A stretch of DNA of 64,000 nt, from contig JACPOP010000001.1 in NCBI GenBank assembly GCA_016191465.1, forward strand, positions 124,001 to 188,000, written 5' to 3'. The notes beneath the pieces were generated by a model, which ran no database searches, was not told where the DNA came from, and was given only the letters and a program-made list of their open reading frames with translations. This document shows positions 24,968 through 33,810 of the stretch, piece after piece. Within the stretch, counting starts at the first letter, position 1. Each line of letters opens with the position of its first letter. The position numbers and the translations under genes are program-made. Origin of the DNA: Chloroflexota bacterium (GTDB taxonomy: Bacteria > Chloroflexota > UBA6077 > CF-72).

Positions 24968-25585
24968 TCAGGCGGGAACCGCGTCACTGGCACTTGCCAC
25001 GGGGCGGGAAATGGCCTTCGAAGGACCCGTATCGACCATGATCTTGCCACCCTGGATCGTCACGGGGAAGCGGTCCATCGGGCGCGGCGCGGGACCCTGC
25101 AGGATCTGGCCATACCGGTTGTAGATCGACCCGTGGCAGGGGCAGTTGAACCGTCCCGAGGAGGCAAATGGTTTGTCGCCCTCTCCAGGGGGCCCTCCCA
25201 TGACCACGTCGGCTTCCTTCCAGGGCACCGTACACCCCAGGTGCGGGCACTTCCACCACAGGGCCATAAATCCTTCCGGCACGCGGGTGAGATAGAACTT
25301 GCCCTCGCGGATGACCTTGACGTCGCCGACCTTGAAATCGGCCACGGCTCCGGCTGTCACCACACCGCCGAACGCGCCGACCTTCTGTGGCCAGAAAAAC
25401 CCAAGCGCGAAGCCCACCCCCCACTGGCCGAGCAACGCCAGGATCGCGCCCCAGCCCACCCATCGGAACGCCAGGCGGCGGCGGACCTTACGCTGCTGTT
25501 CTTGTTCAACCTCCTGGCGCTCGCCAAGCTCCGCCACCTTCTCGGGCGGGACGAAGAGCCCTAGCTCGCGCGACATCTGTGCCAT
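24968..25585 (-). CDS. Rieske iron-sulfur protein of the cytochrome bc/b6f-type complex
   Basis: The 205-residue protein has one membrane helix (about 42-64) and a C-terminal Rieske fold. Its two ligand boxes are KCPHLGCTVPW (Cys113, His115, disulfide Cys118) and CPCHGSIYNRYGQ (Cys148, Cys150 disulfide, His151). The about 30-residue spacing between the boxes includes an extra glycine-rich loop (GGPPGEGDKPF). It accepts electrons from quinol at the outer side and passes them to cytochrome c. The N-terminus is charged and coiled-coil-like, facing the cytoplasm. Third gene of the bc operon, 69 bases after the subunit IV-like gene. Confidence 0.95.
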   Translation of the reverse strand: MAQMSRELGLFVPPEKVAELGERQEVEQEQQRKVRRRLAFRWVGWGAILALLGQWGVGFALGFFWPQKVGAFGGVVTAGAVADFKVGDVKVIREGKFYLTRVPEGFMALWWKCPHLGCTVPWKEADVVMGGPPGEGDKPFASSGRFNCPCHGSIYNRYGQILQGPAPRPMDRFPVTIQGGKIMVDTGPSKAISRPVASASDAVPA

Positions 25586-25654
25586 GTGGGGTCCGTCCTG
25601 TTGTCGTGCAGTAAGAAAGTAAGTGGGTGAGGGGTTCGGGGTCTGGAGCCGGGT

Positions 25655-26665
25655 CTACTCGACGCGCTCTTGCCGGGGATCCCACGGCCACATCAACCGC
25701 ATGCCCTGGCCTCGGAAGAAGGTGCCGGAAATCGTGAGCACGATGAAGGCGGCCACGAAGCCCGTGAACAGCGCAAACATGTAGTCGCGGATGGTGTCTG
25801 GCTTGTAGATGAGCTTCAACAGCCAGAGCAGCAGGAAGATTGGCGCAATCATTAATGTCAGGGGGACGATCACGTTCGTCATGCTCAGCAAGCCGATGCC
25901 CAACGGGTTCGGGTCCACCAGCCATGGCTGCCCCGTTGCATCGGCAATGGACTTGAGGAGCGGCTTCACGCCGATGAGTTCGTCAAAGAGAATTTCAGCG
26001 ATCAGCACGAAGGTCGAGTAGATGAATGTAAAGACGCTGATGCGGACTGCCTTTGGCGTACCGAACCACTTGCCCACGTCGGCTGTGTTGCGGTCAATGT
26101 AGGGAATGGCCGGGATGAGGCCGAACAGCACCACGCTGGGCACGATGACACCCGCCAGCGCCGGGTGCATGTGCAGCAGCAGCTCCTGCAGGTTGAGGAA
26201 GTACCACGGCGCTTTCGAGGGGTTGGGTGTCTTGTCCAGGTTGGCATGCCCAATCAACGGGGCCTGGAGGACGACCGAGACCAGGACCAGGCTGAACAGC
26301 AGCAACATGGCCGACATGAACTCGATCGTCACGAGGTGCGGCCAGACGTAGACGAGCCGCTCGCTCTGCTCCTTGTGGCTGGGTGCCGCCTCGCGCGCGG
26401 CCACGGCGGCAACCTGCTCGCGCCGAGCCGCCGCCGCGGCCGCAACCTTCGCCGGCACCGCCGGCCCGGGGCGCTCGGCCACGGCGGTCGACGGCAATGC
26501 CGGAGCGGCCACGGGCGAAGGGGCGGCCGGCTTGGCGGGAGCGGCGGTGGCACCACTGGTATTTGGCGCCTTCCCAATGCCCAGGGCTGCCGCGCGCTGC
26601 TTGTAAAGGGCCGCCCGTTCCGCCGGTGTCATGCCCTCCATGTCCGGAGACTTATCCAGTGCCAT
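25655..26665 (-). CDS. Cytochrome b C-terminal (subunit IV-like) subunit
   Basis: The 336-residue protein has about 100 N-terminal residues that are Ala/Pro-rich and possibly disordered. They are followed by four membrane helices corresponding to the C-terminal half of cytochrome b or PetD. At the quinol-oxidation site, the usual PEWY is replaced by APWY in KAPWYFLNLQELLLHMHPAL; similar motifs occur in menaquinol-type complexes. The last helix carries FMFALFTGFVAAFIVLTISG-like hydrophobic sequence and the end has PWDPRQERVE. It pairs with the b6-like subunit encoded just upstream. The long N-terminal extension is unusual. Confidence 0.9.
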   Translation of the reverse strand: MALDKSPDMEGMTPAERAALYKQRAAALGIGKAPNTSGATAAPAKPAAPSPVAAPALPSTAVAERPGPAVPAKVAAAAAARREQVAAVAAREAAPSHKEQSERLVYVWPHLVTIEFMSAMLLLFSLVLVSVVLQAPLIGHANLDKTPNPSKAPWYFLNLQELLLHMHPALAGVIVPSVVLFGLIPAIPYIDRNTADVGKWFGTPKAVRISVFTFIYSTFVLIAEILFDELIGVKPLLKSIADATGQPWLVDPNPLGIGLLSMTNVIVPLTLMIAPIFLLLWLLKLIYKPDTIRDYMFALFTGFVAAFIVLTISGTFFRGQGMRLMWPWDPRQERVE

Positions 26666-26733
26666 GCCTGCTCAGCCTCCGCGCTCGTTCCAGCACGTGA
26701 CGGTGGTCCAACCTTCGGGAGTCGTCTCCGGCG

Positions 26734-27492
26734 TCATAGCGGCCCCGAGATGCCGCCATCCTTGCGGATGCGCCAGAAGTGAACGGCCATAAAGATCGAG
26801 ATGACCAGCGGCAGGGCAATGACGTGCAGCACGTACCAGCGGATCAACGTGTTGTCGCCAATCTCATAGCCGCCGAGGAGCAGGAAACGGGTCTGTTCGC
26901 CGATGAACGGGGTAGCACCTGCCATGTTTGTGCCCACCGTGACTGCCCACACCGCGAGCTGGTCCCACGGAAGCAAGTAGCCCGTGAAGCTCAGGAAGAA
27001 GGTGAGAAACAGCAGAATCGCGCCCACGCCCCAGTTGAACTCTCGGGGCGGCTTGTACGAGCCCGTGTAGAAGACCCGCAACATGTGCAGGAACACCACG
27101 ATCACCATGCCGTGGGCGGAATACCGATGCAGGTTCCGCAGCATGAGGCCGAAGTTCACGATCGTCTGCAGGTCCTTCATGTCCTGGTACGCCACCGTCG
27201 TTGCCGGGCGGTAATAGAACATCAGCAGCACGCCCGAGACGGTCAGGATCAGGAACAGGAAGAACGAGAGCCCACCCAGGCAGAAGGTGTAGGTAATTTT
27301 CAGGCTCTCGCGGCGGATCCGCACCGGGTGGAGGTGCAGGAACACGTTGTTGAACATGATGAGCGCCTGGTTGCGCGGCGTGCTCGGGTACCCCGTGCGG
27401 AACCAGGCCTTGAACACGCGGTTCTCGGTCAGCGCACGTCGGAAGTTCCCTCGGCTGAGGTCCTCGAGGAACGGGCGCAGTTCATTCATCAT
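26734..27492 (-). CDS. Cytochrome b N-terminal (b6-like) subunit
   Basis: This 252-residue membrane protein has four helices and the four heme-b histidines: His122 and His136 in helix B ([20 protein letters not shown]), His223 and His238 in helix D (LHVIALP and [12 protein letters not shown]). The second pair is 15 residues apart, as in cytochrome b6, rather than 14 as in mitochondrial cytochrome b. [16 protein letters not shown] marks the quinone-binding loop. It is split from its C-terminal part, as in b6f-type complexes. It is the first gene of the bc operon; a 256-base gap separates it from the response regulator gene upstream. Confidence 0.95.
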   Translation of the reverse strand: MMNELRPFLEDLSRGNFRRALTENRVFKAWFRTGYPSTPRNQALIMFNNVFLHLHPVRIRRESLKITYTFCLGGLSFFLFLILTVSGVLLMFYYRPATTVAYQDMKDLQTIVNFGLMLRNLHRYSAHGMVIVVFLHMLRVFYTGSYKPPREFNWGVGAILLFLTFFLSFTGYLLPWDQLAVWAVTVGTNMAGATPFIGEQTRFLLLGGYEIGDNTLIRWYVLHVIALPLVISIFMAVHFWRIRKDGGISGPL

Positions 27493-27748
27493 GTGGGTCT
27501 ACTCGTCGCTCCCTGCCTACCTACGTACGTACGAAACCTGTCGGTGCTCGCGACGCCGACGGACCGCGTTCAGTCAGATCGTAGCGCGTGCATCCCGGTC
27601 CCGTCTGTAGGGCGGGGCGGGACAGCAGCAGTGGGAACATGCCCTACCGCCTGCCACGGCATCGACTCGCGGGCCTGTCGGCCAGGGTTCCGCACGCGCT
27701 GCTCGTCCAGTTACTTGCTCCGCCGGCCTCAACAGTCAGCACGGGTGC

Positions 27749-28438
27749 TCACGCTTGCTCGGGCTCGGGTTCGGCCTTCAACATGCCCTTCCGTAGAGCA
27801 TAGCGAACGAGCTCGTACCGGTGGCGCATGCCCAGCTTTTGCATGATCCGCTCACGGTAGGTGTCCACCGTCTTCGGGCTGATGACCAGCCGTTGAGCGA
27901 TCTCCGTTCCGGAGTATCCTGCCGCGACCAATGACAGAACTTCGCGCTCGCGCTCGGTGAGTCCATCGTAGGGAACCTCGTCCCGGGTCGTGCGATCCAG
28001 ATAGCCGTCGACGAGGAGCTTCGTGGCCGCGGGGTACAGGAACACCTCGCCCCGGTAGACCGTGCGGATGGCCTCGATCAGCTCCGTATCGGCGCCGGAC
28101 TTCAGCACGTAGCCGGACCCGCCTGCTTCGAGGAGCGGCAGCAGGTATTGCGATTCCGCGTGCATCGTGAGGATCAGCACCTTGGAATCGATGTTCTTCG
28201 CGCGCAGGGCGCGTGTAGCGTCCAGGCCGCTCAGCCGCGGCATCTGAATGTCCATCACGATCACGTCCGGGCGCAGGGCTTCCCCGCGCTCGACCGCTTC
28301 GACGCCGTCCGCTGCCTCGCCGATCACCTCGATATCCGGCTCCGCGTTGAGCAGCGCCTTCAGCCCGGCGCGCAGCACGGCATGGTCATCCACCAGCAGG
28401 ACTCTGATCGGCTGATCTTCGCGAGGGTCTGTGCTCAC
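27749..28438 (-). CDS. NarL/FixJ-type response regulator
   Basis: The 229-residue protein has a receiver domain with the acidic pair VDDH (17-18), phosphoacceptor Asp63 in VIVMDIQMPRLSG, and the conserved lysine in YVLKSGAD near 112. A LuxR-type helix-turn-helix follows from about 162 (LTEREREVLSLVAAGYSGTE, then ISPKTVDTYRERIMQKLG). It is encoded directly after its sensor kinase with a four-base GTGA overlap. The pair lies upstream of the bc operon on the same strand, so control of respiration genes is possible (inference). A short tail after the HTH is acidic. Confidence 0.95.
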   Translation of the reverse strand: MSTDPREDQPIRVLLVDDHAVLRAGLKALLNAEPDIEVIGEAADGVEAVERGEALRPDVIVMDIQMPRLSGLDATRALRAKNIDSKVLILTMHAESQYLLPLLEAGGSGYVLKSGADTELIEAIRTVYRGEVFLYPAATKLLVDGYLDRTTRDEVPYDGLTEREREVLSLVAAGYSGTEIAQRLVISPKTVDTYRERIMQKLGMRHRYELVRYALRKGMLKAEPEPEQA

Positions 28439-29568
28439 CGTGCGCTCTCCTGTCTTCCGGCTCGGCGCTCGATCCCGCGGAGCGGGCCGAGTGGCACCAC
28501 CGCGCGGACCGTCGTACCGCCGCCTGGCGTGCTGTCAATGTCAAGCGTGCCATTCACGAGTCCGAGCCGCTCCTGCATGCCAAAGAGGCCGAGGCCGCGC
28601 TCTCGAGATTGCATCGCATCCATCACTTCAAAGCCCTGGCCGTCATCCGTCACCCTGGCCACGACTTCGCGGCGCGTGCGGGTCAGCTCGACCGCGGCAT
28701 GGCGGGCACCGGCGTGCTTCGCGACATTGGTGAGTGCTTCCTGCACCACGCGGTAGAGGACGAGCTCCACCTGAGGCGGCAGCCGTTCCGCGCGCGGGTT
28801 GAACCCCTCCGCGCGGAACGACACGTGAAGCGGCATGCGCTGAGCGTACGACTCGGTGTACGCCTCCAGTGCGGCCACCAGGCCCAGGTTGTCGAGGGTA
28901 GTCGGCCGAAGCTCGACCGCGAGTCCGCGAACTGCCTCGATGGTGCTGGCCGTGAGCTCACGAAGCTCCTGGATCTGCTCGCGCAGCTCATCCGCCGAGC
29001 GGGCACGCTCCATCACCTTCAGCCGTACCAGCAGCGTGGTCAGCGATTGCGCGGTCTCGTCATGCAGCTCGCGCGAGATGCGCTTACGTTCCTCCTCCTG
29101 CGCCACGAGCACCTGCTCCGACAGCGCCTGGACCTGGACCTGGTGGCGCTGGACAACGTCCAACATGGCATTGAGCGTGTCGCTCATGCGCTCCATGTCC
29201 GGGTCGTAGAACACCACCGGATCCACCCGCGCGCTGAGATCCCCCGAGGCCACGCGATCGACGGTACGCTCGAGCGCACGCAGGGGCTGCAAGGCGAGGC
29301 TCAGCACGAGCGCGTTGATGAGCACGCTGCCGGCGAAACCGAACACCACCATCAGACCGATCGCTCCCCAGTGCAACGTGCCGCCGGGCCCGGCGACGAA
29401 CGTCAGCGTGAACCACGTACCGAGGCCCGCGCCAAGGCCGACGACCACCACGTTGGCAATCAGCACCTTCAGAAAGAGGGGCAGGCCGAGCAGCGCGCCG
29501 CCGATCCGCCGTGGCGCCGACAGCGCATGGGTTGAACGATGAGGATGTGCTGCCAGCGCTTCTTGCAT
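28435..29568 (-). CDS. Membrane sensor histidine kinase (HisKA_3 type)
   Basis: The 377-residue protein has two membrane helices (about 30-58 and 68-95) with a very short loop between them, so it likely senses within or near the membrane. A HAMP-like linker (about 95-150) precedes the dimerisation helix EERKRISRELHDETAQSLTT, with the phosphorylated His169. The ATP-binding domain has VVQEALTNVAKHA (N-box), DDGQGFEV and GLGLFGMQERL (G-boxes). This is the NarX/DesK-like HPK7 architecture that pairs with NarL-type regulators, here the overlapping downstream gene. Confidence 0.94.
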   Translation of the reverse strand: MQEALAAHPHRSTHALSAPRRIGGALLGLPLFLKVLIANVVVVGLGAGLGTWFTLTFVAGPGGTLHWGAIGLMVVFGFAGSVLINALVLSLALQPLRALERTVDRVASGDLSARVDPVVFYDPDMERMSDTLNAMLDVVQRHQVQVQALSEQVLVAQEEERKRISRELHDETAQSLTTLLVRLKVMERARSADELREQIQELRELTASTIEAVRGLAVELRPTTLDNLGLVAALEAYTESYAQRMPLHVSFRAEGFNPRAERLPPQVELVLYRVVQEALTNVAKHAGARHAAVELTRTRREVVARVTDDGQGFEVMDAMQSRERGLGLFGMQERLGLVNGTLDIDSTPGGGTTVRAVVPLGPLRGIERRAGRQESAR

Positions 29569-29616
29569 CTGCTCCGTGGAGTCTAAGCTCTACTCCCTGA
29601 AGCGCCGTCGCAGTTC

Positions 29617-30702
29617 TCATCCTGATGCGCCCGTGACATCCTTGGTTTCGGGATCCCGTGGGGAGCCGGGCGCGGGGCGGCGAAGGCGCTCCCAGCCGCG
29701 GGTCTCGCCGAACCGCCCCAGCGCGTGCAGCGTGGCCAGAGCCGGCAGCACGCCAAGCAGCCAGTAGTATGCGAACGGGTACGGCACGAACGTCAGGCTG
29801 ATCGACGGGAGGAGCAGGGTCGCCAGCCCGCGCCATTCGGTGGTCCGTGCACCAACCCAGATGATCACCGGCAGCAGCGCGAGCGCGGCGCGAACCGGCC
29901 CGGCCTCCGGTCCGCCAGGAATGCCGGCCGAGACTCGTGCCGCCTCCGCGAGCCAGGCGCGCGGCCAGAGCGGATCCGCGGTCACCAGCCAGGCGACGAG
30001 GTACTGAGCCGTCGCGGCGAGCATCGCGCCGCGCCATCCGCCCCGGACCGCCAGCAACACCAGGCCCGGCCATACCAGTTGTGGCTTCACCAATCCGAGC
30101 CCGACCACGCCCGCGGCCCAATTCGGCTTTCCCGCCGCGACGAGGCGAGCCGAGGCTGCCCAGAGCAGGACCATGAACGGGGTGGTCTGGCCCGTCTGCA
30201 CGTTGATGAGACTCCACGGGGAGGCAATGCCGAGCATCGCGACAGCCCACCACGGCGCCGGCGACCAGCGGCGGACGAGGTACATCGCCAGGCCAAATGC
30301 GCCGAGCGCGAGAACTCGGTGCACACCTTCCGCGGCTGAGAACGGCAGCCATCCGAAGGGCACGTAGAGCACAGCCAGGCTCGGCGGCGCGATGAAGTCT
30401 GGGAACACGTCGGCGCGCCCCACCCCGAGCAGCGCCACCCGCTCCTGGTACTCGGCAGCCTGGTCGTACAGGAGCGACCCCCGCCCGGATTGGACGAGCC
30501 GGCCGGCTGCAATGAACTGGGCCAGGTCCAGGCCCAGGATGAACGAGCCCATGTCGGCAGGGAAAAGGATCTGTCGCCATGCCGCGGCGAACGCGGCCGC
30601 CGAGGCTGCGAGCCAGGCAACGGTGGCACGACGTGACCTCCCGTCGCTGCCTGGCACGGGTCGGAGCGTAGCAGCCTCGGGAGGACCGAATGGCGCCCCC
30701 AT
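29617..30702 (-). CDS. GT87 (DUF2029) membrane glycosyltransferase-like protein
   Basis: The 361-residue polytopic protein has about eight to nine hydrophobic helices and the DUF2029 hallmark near the start: an external acidic segment DLAQFIAAGRLVQSGRGSLLYD, with the probable catalytic Asp close to residue 60. GLVKPQLVWPGLVLLA is also typical (K-P-Q). Characterised GT87 enzymes are polyprenyl-phosphomannose-dependent mannosyltransferases for cell-envelope glycans. The donor and target here are unknown. Its start is divergent from the cytidylate-kinase-like gene 38 bases away. Confidence 0.85.
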   Translation of the reverse strand: MGAPFGPPEAATLRPVPGSDGRSRRATVAWLAASAAAFAAAWRQILFPADMGSFILGLDLAQFIAAGRLVQSGRGSLLYDQAAEYQERVALLGVGRADVFPDFIAPPSLAVLYVPFGWLPFSAAEGVHRVLALGAFGLAMYLVRRWSPAPWWAVAMLGIASPWSLINVQTGQTTPFMVLLWAASARLVAAGKPNWAAGVVGLGLVKPQLVWPGLVLLAVRGGWRGAMLAATAQYLVAWLVTADPLWPRAWLAEAARVSAGIPGGPEAGPVRAALALLPVIIWVGARTTEWRGLATLLLPSISLTFVPYPFAYYWLLGVLPALATLHALGRFGETRGWERLRRPAPGSPRDPETKDVTGASG

Positions 30703-30740
30703 CCCGCACGCGGCAGAAACTTGCCCCCGCGCGTAGAATC

Positions 30741-31589
30741 GTGCGCGTGTCGGTGGTCACGATCTCACGCATGCTCGCGTCTGATGGGGACGAGGTTGCG
30801 GCCGCCCTCGCCAGCCGCCTCGGGTATCGGCTCGTCGGGCGCGAGGACCTCGTCAGCCTCGCGAGTGCGCTGGGTGAGCCGGATGCGATCGGGCGCTCTC
30901 CGGAGCTTCGCGAGCGCTCCCCGTCATTCTGGGAGCGCCTCAACGAGGAGCGGAGCCGGTATGCCAGCGTCCTGCGCAATGTGGTGCTCCGTCTCGCTGC
31001 CGAGGATGACGTGGTGATCGTGGGGCTGGGCGCGGGCCAGTTGCTGCGCGAGCTCAAACACGTGCTCCGCGTGCAGATCATTGCTCCGCCGGCACAGCGC
31101 CTCGAGCGGCTCATGAAGAGCGGCTCCGACGAACGTCCCGGTCCGCTCACGCGGGAGCAAGCGCGCGAGCTGATCCGGGGTCGGGACCGAGAGGCCGCGG
31201 GGTACATCCGCTACCTCTTCAACGTGGACTGGATGGAAGCCCACAACTGGGACCTGGTCTTGAACACCGGGCGATTTGACGTCTCGGCCGCGGCAGACGC
31301 GATCGCCGCGGTGCTGCAGACCGGCGTGGCGCGCATGCAGCCCGCCGACCGCCGCCGTCTCGCCGACCTTACGCTGGCAGGAACCGTCGAGTCGGCGTTG
31401 CTCAACCATCCCGGCGTCTGGGTGAACGGGCTCCGTGTGCGCGCCTCCGAGGGGCGGATCACCCTGGAGGGCGAGGTGATCGCGGAAGATGACCGCGAGG
31501 TTGTCGAGCAGGTAGTCCGCACCATTGAAGGGGTGCGAGCCGTCGAGAACGACCTGCGGATTCAGCCGCCGCCACTCACGGGCATGTGA
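30741..31589 (+). CDS. Cytidylate-kinase-like protein fused to a BON domain
   Basis: The 282-residue protein starts (GTG 30741) with VVTISRMLASDGDEVAAALA, the P-loop-like motif of the cytidylate-kinase-like family. It continues with a helical kinase region including IVGLGAGQLLRELKHVLRVQ and RDREAAGYIRYLFNVDW. The C-terminal third (about 205-275) is a BON domain (TVESALLNHPGVWVNGLRV, then GRITLEGEVIAEDDR and VRTIEGVRAVENDL), usually a phospholipid- or ligand-binding module. The GKS-type lysine is absent from the P-loop (ASDGDE), which is common in this kinase-like group, so nucleotide kinase activity is uncertain. Its stop overlaps holB. Confidence 0.8.
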   Translation: MRVSVVTISRMLASDGDEVAAALASRLGYRLVGREDLVSLASALGEPDAIGRSPELRERSPSFWERLNEERSRYASVLRNVVLRLAAEDDVVIVGLGAGQLLRELKHVLRVQIIAPPAQRLERLMKSGSDERPGPLTREQARELIRGRDREAAGYIRYLFNVDWMEAHNWDLVLNTGRFDVSAAADAIAAVLQTGVARMQPADRRRLADLTLAGTVESALLNHPGVWVNGLRVRASEGRITLEGEVIAEDDREVVEQVVRTIEGVRAVENDLRIQPPPLTGM

Positions 31590-32668
31590 GCGACCCCGGC
31601 TTCCAACCACCTCCGCTCGATGGCATCGTCGGGCACGACGATGCGAAGGCCCGCCTTCGGTTGGCAATCCGGCGCGACGCGCTCTCGCACGCGTATGTCA
31701 TCACGGGGCCACGCGGAGTTGGCCGGCGCACCCTGGCAACGGCCATGGCCATGGCCCTGAACTGCGAGTCAAGCGCCGAGCTGCGACCGTGTGGAGCCTG
31801 CCGCCAGTGCCGCCGTATCGCACGCGGCGTCCACCCGGACGTACGCACGATCAAGCGGTCCCCAGAGCGGCGGATGATCTTGCTCAAAGAACCCTCCGCG
31901 TCTCCCGCGCGGGACTACTACGACTACGTCGACTGGGTGCAGGGCGATGCCCAGCGCCGGCCCGTGGAAGGGCGTTCGAAGGTGTACCTGCTCCTGGGCG
32001 CGGAAGAGCTTCTGCCAGATGCCGCGAACCGGCTCTTGAAATCCATTGAGGAGCCCACGGCGTCCGTGCACTTCATTCTCACGGCCGGCGATCGCGGAGC
32101 AGTGCTCCCCACCATCGCTTCACGATGCCAGGAGCTTCGCCTCCGGCCGGTGGAGCGAGCGGTCATTGCGGCGGCGCTCCAGGAGCGGTTTGGTGCCGAC
32201 CCGGAGCGGGCCCGGGGCCTGGCCGCGCTGGCGCGGGGCGCGCCCGGCTGGGCGTTCACCGCCCTCCGCGAGCCCGGCATGGTCGAAACGCACCAGACCG
32301 ACGTCCTGGACCTGGTGCGGCTGTTGGAAACGAGCCGCGTCGAGCGTCTGCTGTACGGGCGCGGACTTGCTGAACGATGGACGGCACATCCGGAAACGGT
32401 GCGGGCCACGCTCCGCGCTTGGCTCACGTGGGCGCGTGACCTGGTGCTGTGGACCTCCGGGGCAGGCGAGAGGGCAGCCCACTGCTCCGGACCCGCGGCC
32501 GTCGCGCTAGAACGGCTCGCGCCAGCGGTCGGGGAAGGCGCGGCCATCGCCCTGTTGCGGCGTATCAGCGCCGCGCTGGCGGACCTGGAGGCCAACGTCA
32601 ACGCCCGGCTGGTCTTGGACCTGCTGGTGCTGCGCTTCCCGGAGCCCCGCGCCGCCCGGGTGGCATAG
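31586..32668 (+). CDS. holB: DNA polymerase III delta' subunit
   Basis: Delta' is a clamp-loader subunit that helps open the sliding clamp. The 360-residue protein has the AAA+ layout: VGHDDAKARLRLAI, a Walker-A-like GPRGVGRRT (arginine instead of the ATP-binding lysine, fitting a non-hydrolysing delta'), and a four-cysteine zinc module (Cys60, 69, 72, 75). LLKSIEEPTASVHFILTAGD follows, then SRCQELRLRPV, the arginine-finger region. It starts on GTG at 31586, overlapping the upstream gene by four bases. The gene order kinase-like/BON - holB - DAG-kinase-like suggests one transcript. Confidence 0.93.
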   Translation: MSDPGFQPPPLDGIVGHDDAKARLRLAIRRDALSHAYVITGPRGVGRRTLATAMAMALNCESSAELRPCGACRQCRRIARGVHPDVRTIKRSPERRMILLKEPSASPARDYYDYVDWVQGDAQRRPVEGRSKVYLLLGAEELLPDAANRLLKSIEEPTASVHFILTAGDRGAVLPTIASRCQELRLRPVERAVIAAALQERFGADPERARGLAALARGAPGWAFTALREPGMVETHQTDVLDLVRLLETSRVERLLYGRGLAERWTAHPETVRATLRAWLTWARDLVLWTSGAGERAAHCSGPAAVALERLAPAVGEGAAIALLRRISAALADLEANVNARLVLDLLVLRFPEPRAARVA

Positions 32669-32671
32669 GCC

Positions 32672-33736
32672 ATGCCCTCGTTGGGGCGCATGTCCACGCA
32701 AGCTGCCTGGATTCCCGGCGAGACGCCCGCCAGCCGACTGGGGTACCTCGCCGCGGCTGCTACCCAGGAGGGGGCGGTCCTGATCTTCAATCCGCACGCC
32801 GGGCAGAAGCTCGGGATCAACACCAACAGCGGCTCCATCGACGACGTACAAGACGCCCTGCGTGAGCAGGGGATTTCGGTGGATCCCTGGCCGACACAGG
32901 CCGCGGGACACGCCACCGCGCTCGCCCGACAGGCAGCCAAGGAGGGACGGCCGCTGGTGGTGGCCGCCGGCGGAGACGGCACCGTGGCGGAAGTAGCCCA
33001 TGGGCTCGCGGGGACCCAGGTCCCGCTCGGCGTGATGCCGCTGGGCAGCGTCATGAATGTGGCCCGCACGCTGTGCATTCCGCGCGAGCTGGCAATGGCA
33101 GCCCGCGTGATCGCGGACGGTCAGACCCTGCGGATGGATGTCGGCCGACAGGGTGAGCACCACTTCTTAGAAGCAGCCGGGGTGGGTCTGGACGCCGGCC
33201 TCTTTCGCCTGTTCAACCGCATCGACCGCGGCAATGCGAACCCGCTGGATGCATTGCGCTCAGGGATGCGCTTCCTCACCCGCCTGGGTCAGCCGCGCCT
33301 GATCGTGCTGGGTGATGGCCGTCGTCTCGAGACACGCGCGCCCATGGTGGTGGCGGCGAATGCGAAGGTGGTGGGCGCCGCGTACATGCTGGCCCCGGAC
33401 GCACGGATTGACGATGGGCTGCTTGACGTGGTGGTCTTCCGCGGTGCCAGCGTCCCCCGCCTGCTCCTGCACCTGCTCGCCACGGCCGGCGGCCGCAAGG
33501 TTCCGCCGCCGCCACGCACCCAGACCTTCCGGGCCCGCTCCGTGGAGATCAGAACCCGTCGCGCGCTGGCCCTACCGGTCCACGTCGACGGCGAGGTCCG
33601 CACCTCGACGCCCGTGCAGATCGGCATCGAGCCAGCAGCGCTCACCGTCGTCGTGGGAACACCCGACCCGGACGCGCTGTGCGCGTGGGACTACGCGTCC
33701 GTGCCGGTCCCCACGACCATCGGCGAACCGCGCTGA
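32672..33736 (+). CDS. Diacylglycerol-kinase-family lipid kinase (YegS/DgkB-like)
   Basis: The 354-residue protein has the DAGK catalytic signature: LIFNPHAGQKLGINTN near 50-65, AAGGDGTVAEVAHGL near 97-111, and GVMPLGSVMNVARTL in place of the common P-L-G-T-x-N-D-x-A-R. The C-terminal half is the beta-sandwich domain with the RARSVEIRT and DGEVR motifs near the end. Family members phosphorylate lipids such as diacylglycerol or sphingosine-like bases; the substrate is unknown. It starts 3 bases after holB. A perfect hairpin follows its stop directly. Confidence 0.88.
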   Translation: MPSLGRMSTQAAWIPGETPASRLGYLAAAATQEGAVLIFNPHAGQKLGINTNSGSIDDVQDALREQGISVDPWPTQAAGHATALARQAAKEGRPLVVAAGGDGTVAEVAHGLAGTQVPLGVMPLGSVMNVARTLCIPRELAMAARVIADGQTLRMDVGRQGEHHFLEAAGVGLDAGLFRLFNRIDRGNANPLDALRSGMRFLTRLGQPRLIVLGDGRRLETRAPMVVAANAKVVGAAYMLAPDARIDDGLLDVVVFRGASVPRLLLHLLATAGGRKVPPPPRTQTFRARSVEIRTRRALALPVHVDGEVRTSTPVQIGIEPAALTVVVGTPDPDALCAWDYASVPVPTTIGEPR

Positions 33737-33768
33737 GTGGTCCGGCCGCCCGCGGGCGGCCGGACCAC
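33737..33768. terminator. Perfect 15 bp palindromic terminator
   Basis: GTGGTCCGGCCGCCC (33737-33751) and its complement (33754-33768) form an almost loop-less GC-rich hairpin that begins at the base after the lipid kinase stop. The SIMPL gene converges on it, so it may end transcription from both sides. Confidence 0.75.
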
Positions 33769-33810
33769 CGGGCAATGCCGGCAGTGACAGCGCCTGGCTT
33801 CTCCGCGGGA

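Noticed and set aside
29084-31207. A 707-codon minus-strand frame over the kinase and GT87 genes
   Set aside because: The two overlapped genes have clear domains in other frames, and this one has none.
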